From the NCBI RefSeq assembly GCF_964340395.1, contig NC_135565.1, forward strand, positions 2,774,142-2,821,641: 47,500 bases of DNA, in the 5' to 3' direction. Each line of letters starts with the position of its first letter. The first letter of the stretch is position 1. The notes below the pieces were generated by a model. That model made no database searches. It worked only from the letters and a program-made list of their open reading frames with translations, and was not told the origin of the DNA. Position numbers and translations under genes: made by a program. This DNA comes from Glandiceps talaboti. Lineage: Eukaryota; Hemichordata; Enteropneusta; Spengelidae. Below, piece by piece: positions 1-47,500 of the stretch.

Positions 1-2372
1 TGAATGGACGGATTGAGGGAGCGCGCGAGGTATAGACAGACGGATGGATGGATGGAACAGTGGATGGACGCTTGCTGGCTATAACTGGTTGGCTGAGTTG
101 GTGGATGTAAGGACGGCTGGTTAGATAGTTACGTGCATTATTATAGCCGTCTTGAACGCTAACACAAACGTGCGGTGATACTTCTGTAATACTGAGAACT
201 GCACTTGCACCTGACTACCACAGGAAAGTGCACCGACATGTTTGATCATTTACACCTGTTGTTCAGATGAAAGCACCAATGAAAATAGAGTAAACATGCA
301 CTCCAAGTATTGATATTATTATGTATGTAGCCATGATGTCAGTAAATATTTACCAGGCACACTTGTACGAACTTCATACGATCACACAATCAAAGTATAC
401 TACAAATATTCAGCAAAGATAGTTACACTGACGTGTAGTACATTTACACTGACGTGTAGTACATTTACACTGACGTGTAGTACATTTACATTGACGTGTG
501 GTACATTTACACTGACGTGTAGTACATTTACATTGACGTGTAGTAGTACATTTACATTGACGTGTAGTACATTTACATTGACGTATAGTACATTTACAAG
601 TCTGTAATCGAACCCAACAGGGCCATCTGGTGGTCATTTCAAGGGCAAATAAAATTGTAAATTGTACACGCACAATTGAATTTAATGTCTCAGTAATTAT
701 TTCGTTTTTGTTATTTCAAAATATCTGACAGCGAATCATTATCTGGCTGAAATTTTAAATAATATATTTACGTTGCATATTTAAGTATGGAAATTATTGA
801 TGTCCACTTTGTGTTACCATTTATGGGAAAGTCATTTCCACCTACTTTGTCCGAATTGTAAGATCAGTATCATATATAACAGCCCAAATATTGGCGTTTG
901 TGCGCGTGCATGATAAGATAGTAATCTGTGTGACGGGAGGATGGCGGTAAACAATCAGATCCGAACAGATAGATATTTACAGTGGGCTGTAATATATTAT
1001 TATGAACATTTAAGACACAAAAGCCCATGTTCGGGATTTAGTATATTTATATTTATAAACCTTTATATTAATTTATTATTAGCATTTATACAATGGGATA
1101 TATAAGTTGATAGGATTATCAAAATTTAAGAGCTTGTAAAAACAGCAATTCAATTTAGACAAATACAACGTTCTGTCTTGTGGGTAATATAAGCTTCATC
1201 TATCTAGCATGTATCCCGGATGTGCCTAACATATTTATATACATGCATGTAAGAATACACACAGCGACTATATGTCAGCGAGGGCAAATGTCATATTAAG
1301 TAGTGACTGTCAATAGATGGTTTTCCAATTGTAAAAAGAATATATCTTTAATGGTAAAAGAGTGAAATTCTTATTCCGGATTTTATTAGATATAGATCTG
1401 TTCCAATATATGTTTTAATTTTTATTTGCGTCTTTCGTTCTATTAGTTTGATCTTATACATATTTTAGCCTTAGTCTATGTTTCCCTTTGAAGCTTACCG
1501 CCTGTCTTTAGTTGTCACAGTATTTAGCAACATTAGGCTACAGATGTTTTCTCTGACTATAGGGTGTATATATGAAAGTACGATTTTTGTTGAAATTATC
1601 GAGTTGTTGTATATTCTGTATTCTGTCCACATGGTATCACAAGGACGATAATGCATCCAAATGGTTAATTAGGCTGTAGGTTGTACAATAGTATACCACA
1701 ATACGTTCGCACTGTTTTACAGAATGGTTCATAATAAACATGATTTTTGTTCTTTCAGTAACCATTTCACAAAACACCAAAGTTCTTAAAACCTTCATAT
1801 TTCAGAGAGGTTGTTCCTAGTACATGTACTTTGAAATAATTATAGCAATATAGTTGTTTACTATCCTGTTTTTTACGAAAATAGCAACGTTTTCTTCTGA
1901 TACATTTAATACAGTATTTCATGGCAATACTGGATTCTAAAAATCACTAAATTTTGCTATCATCTTGATATCATCTCTATTTCAAATATTTGTACAATGA
2001 CCTCTGATGGTGTTTTTAACTGGGAATGACTTTGCGTTTCTACAAAACAACAGGAACTATTCCGAGGCTCCTTCTAAGTAGAGAGATTATAAGTATTTGT
2101 CAATCACTAGTTCATCCACCCTTGTGTAGAATTTGTTTGACATGAACATTTTCTCTCTCAAGAGAGATGTAGTACAATGTTGATTACTTTCCATTGCGAA
2201 CGGTATTATGATTGGCAATCGCCTAAGAGAAGTCACAAAATAAAGCTATTTTTAAAAATTGCCATATGTCACAAGAAGTTTAAAAAGGGTGGGGTTCTCT
2301 GTTTGTTAGTTTGTTAGCCAGACAAGCAAACGACTGGTTATGTCTATTAAGTTAACAAAAAAACCCCACGAA
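1..2372. other. Upstream flank of the mosaic gene, no gene recognised
   Basis: AT-rich non-coding sequence upstream of the first coding exon. The first 130 bases hold degenerate GGAT/GGAC-rich repeats; a 21-bp tandem repeat lies at 421-600. I see no convincing TATA or initiator element and no exon with a splice pair in the right phase. The promoter and 5' UTR presumably lie here. Confidence 0.5.
421..600 (+). repeat. 21-bp tandem repeat containing TGACGT
   Basis: About eight copies of a 21-bp unit of the form TGACGTGTAGTACATTTACA. Unit starts fall exactly 21 bases apart at 429, 450 and 471; one later copy has a 3-base expansion (GTAGTAGTA). Every copy carries a CRE half-site TGACGT or a one-base variant. 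Confidence 0.9.
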
Positions 2373-46844
<44,472 letters not shown>

Positions 46845-47458
46845 GTAAGTACATTTTCGTCATTTCTCAGACATGCTATATCAATTTCTTTCTAGCCGGA
46901 CGCAAAGATGACATATCATGTGGGACATCTGCACGTCAATTTGGTTTTTGATATATGCAAATTTGACCGAATGGTGGCCACATTTGTTGTCAATTAATAG
47001 TTACTGCATAATAACTCAAAAACTGTAATACATAGACACTCAATTCGAGTGTCTACCCCTGTATTTTTAGATGCAAGCTATCCTTGGAGACCTTAACCTT
47101 TGATCCTGACGGCCATTTATCGAAGTAAAGTGTATTCCTACGTATCATGTAGTAGTTTTTACATGTACATATTGCTAATTTCTTTTAAATCATGTTTGCA
47201 AGTATTGAGAAAAGGGCAACACACAGACATTATTTTTGGAGTTCATATCACTTTTACTGAATGGCAGCCATATTTGTAGCTATCGTTAGATGTGTAAATC
47301 CTAATTTTGTAATGAATACGAATTTGGTTTTACAAATACTAAGACTGCACTATACTTTGTAATTCATGGTAGTGTTCTTAATATTAGACATGGTCATCAA
47401 TGTAAACAGTGGACAGTTCAAACTGTCAGACACTTCGCCATTTGTTTCAGGCAAAAAA

Positions 47459-47500
<42 letters not shown>
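46845..47500. other. Start of intron 22, ending in (CAA)n
   Basis: Non-coding; the last ~34 bases are a CAA run that continues past the window. Confidence 0.6.

Overview
This is an AT-rich, intron- and repeat-dense animal nuclear genome segment. Secreted-protein modules (trefoil, kringle, CUB, C-type lectin, LDLa), GT-AG introns, CR1/L2-type LINEs, a tRNA-derived SINE and long microsatellites point to an invertebrate bilaterian, probably marine. The species cannot be fixed from the sequence; hemichordate, cephalochordate, echinoderm and lophotrochozoan sources all fit.

One protein-coding gene on the + strand runs through almost the whole window. It starts with a signal-peptide exon at 2373 and is still open at the right edge. 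I can join 22 exons (4,000 coding nt, about 1,333 codons) with consistent reading phase at every junction. The order is signal peptide, trefoil, F-type-lectin-like (2 exons), kringle, EGF, Link/CTLD-like, discoidin F5/8C-like (2 exons), PAN/apple-like, CUB, C-type lectin (3 exons), a short Ser/Thr linker, then seven LDLa modules. Nearly all introns are phase 1, the signature of exon shuffling. Several modules have divergent or lost paired cysteines. The 3' half, with any membrane anchor, lies outside the window. LDLa-rich LRR-GPCRs (GRL101/LGR type C) are one plausible identity.

The introns are filled with mobile DNA. Intron 2 (2928-8442) holds a 5'-truncated LINE joined to a 1.25-kb LTR element (TRIM-like) with primer site, polypurine tract, broken gag start and a 155-bp higher-order satellite, flanked on both sides by (ACAT)n arrays. 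Intron 3 has a 13-bp minisatellite of about 950 bp. Intron 7 has a decayed L2/CR1-type LINE, two foldback elements and a cluster of RFX X-box-like palindromes. Intron 8 has a nearly complete but frameshifted CR1 element on the - strand. That CR1 is interrupted by a LINE tail, an (AT)n tract and a Penelope-like fragment carrying a hammerhead ribozyme motif; a tRNA-derived SINE with a 9-bp target-site duplication lies nearby. Intron 11 has a tyrosine-recombinase pseudogene. Two more foldback elements lie in the LDLa introns.

No bacterial-type features, CRISPR arrays, rRNA or functional tRNA genes were seen.
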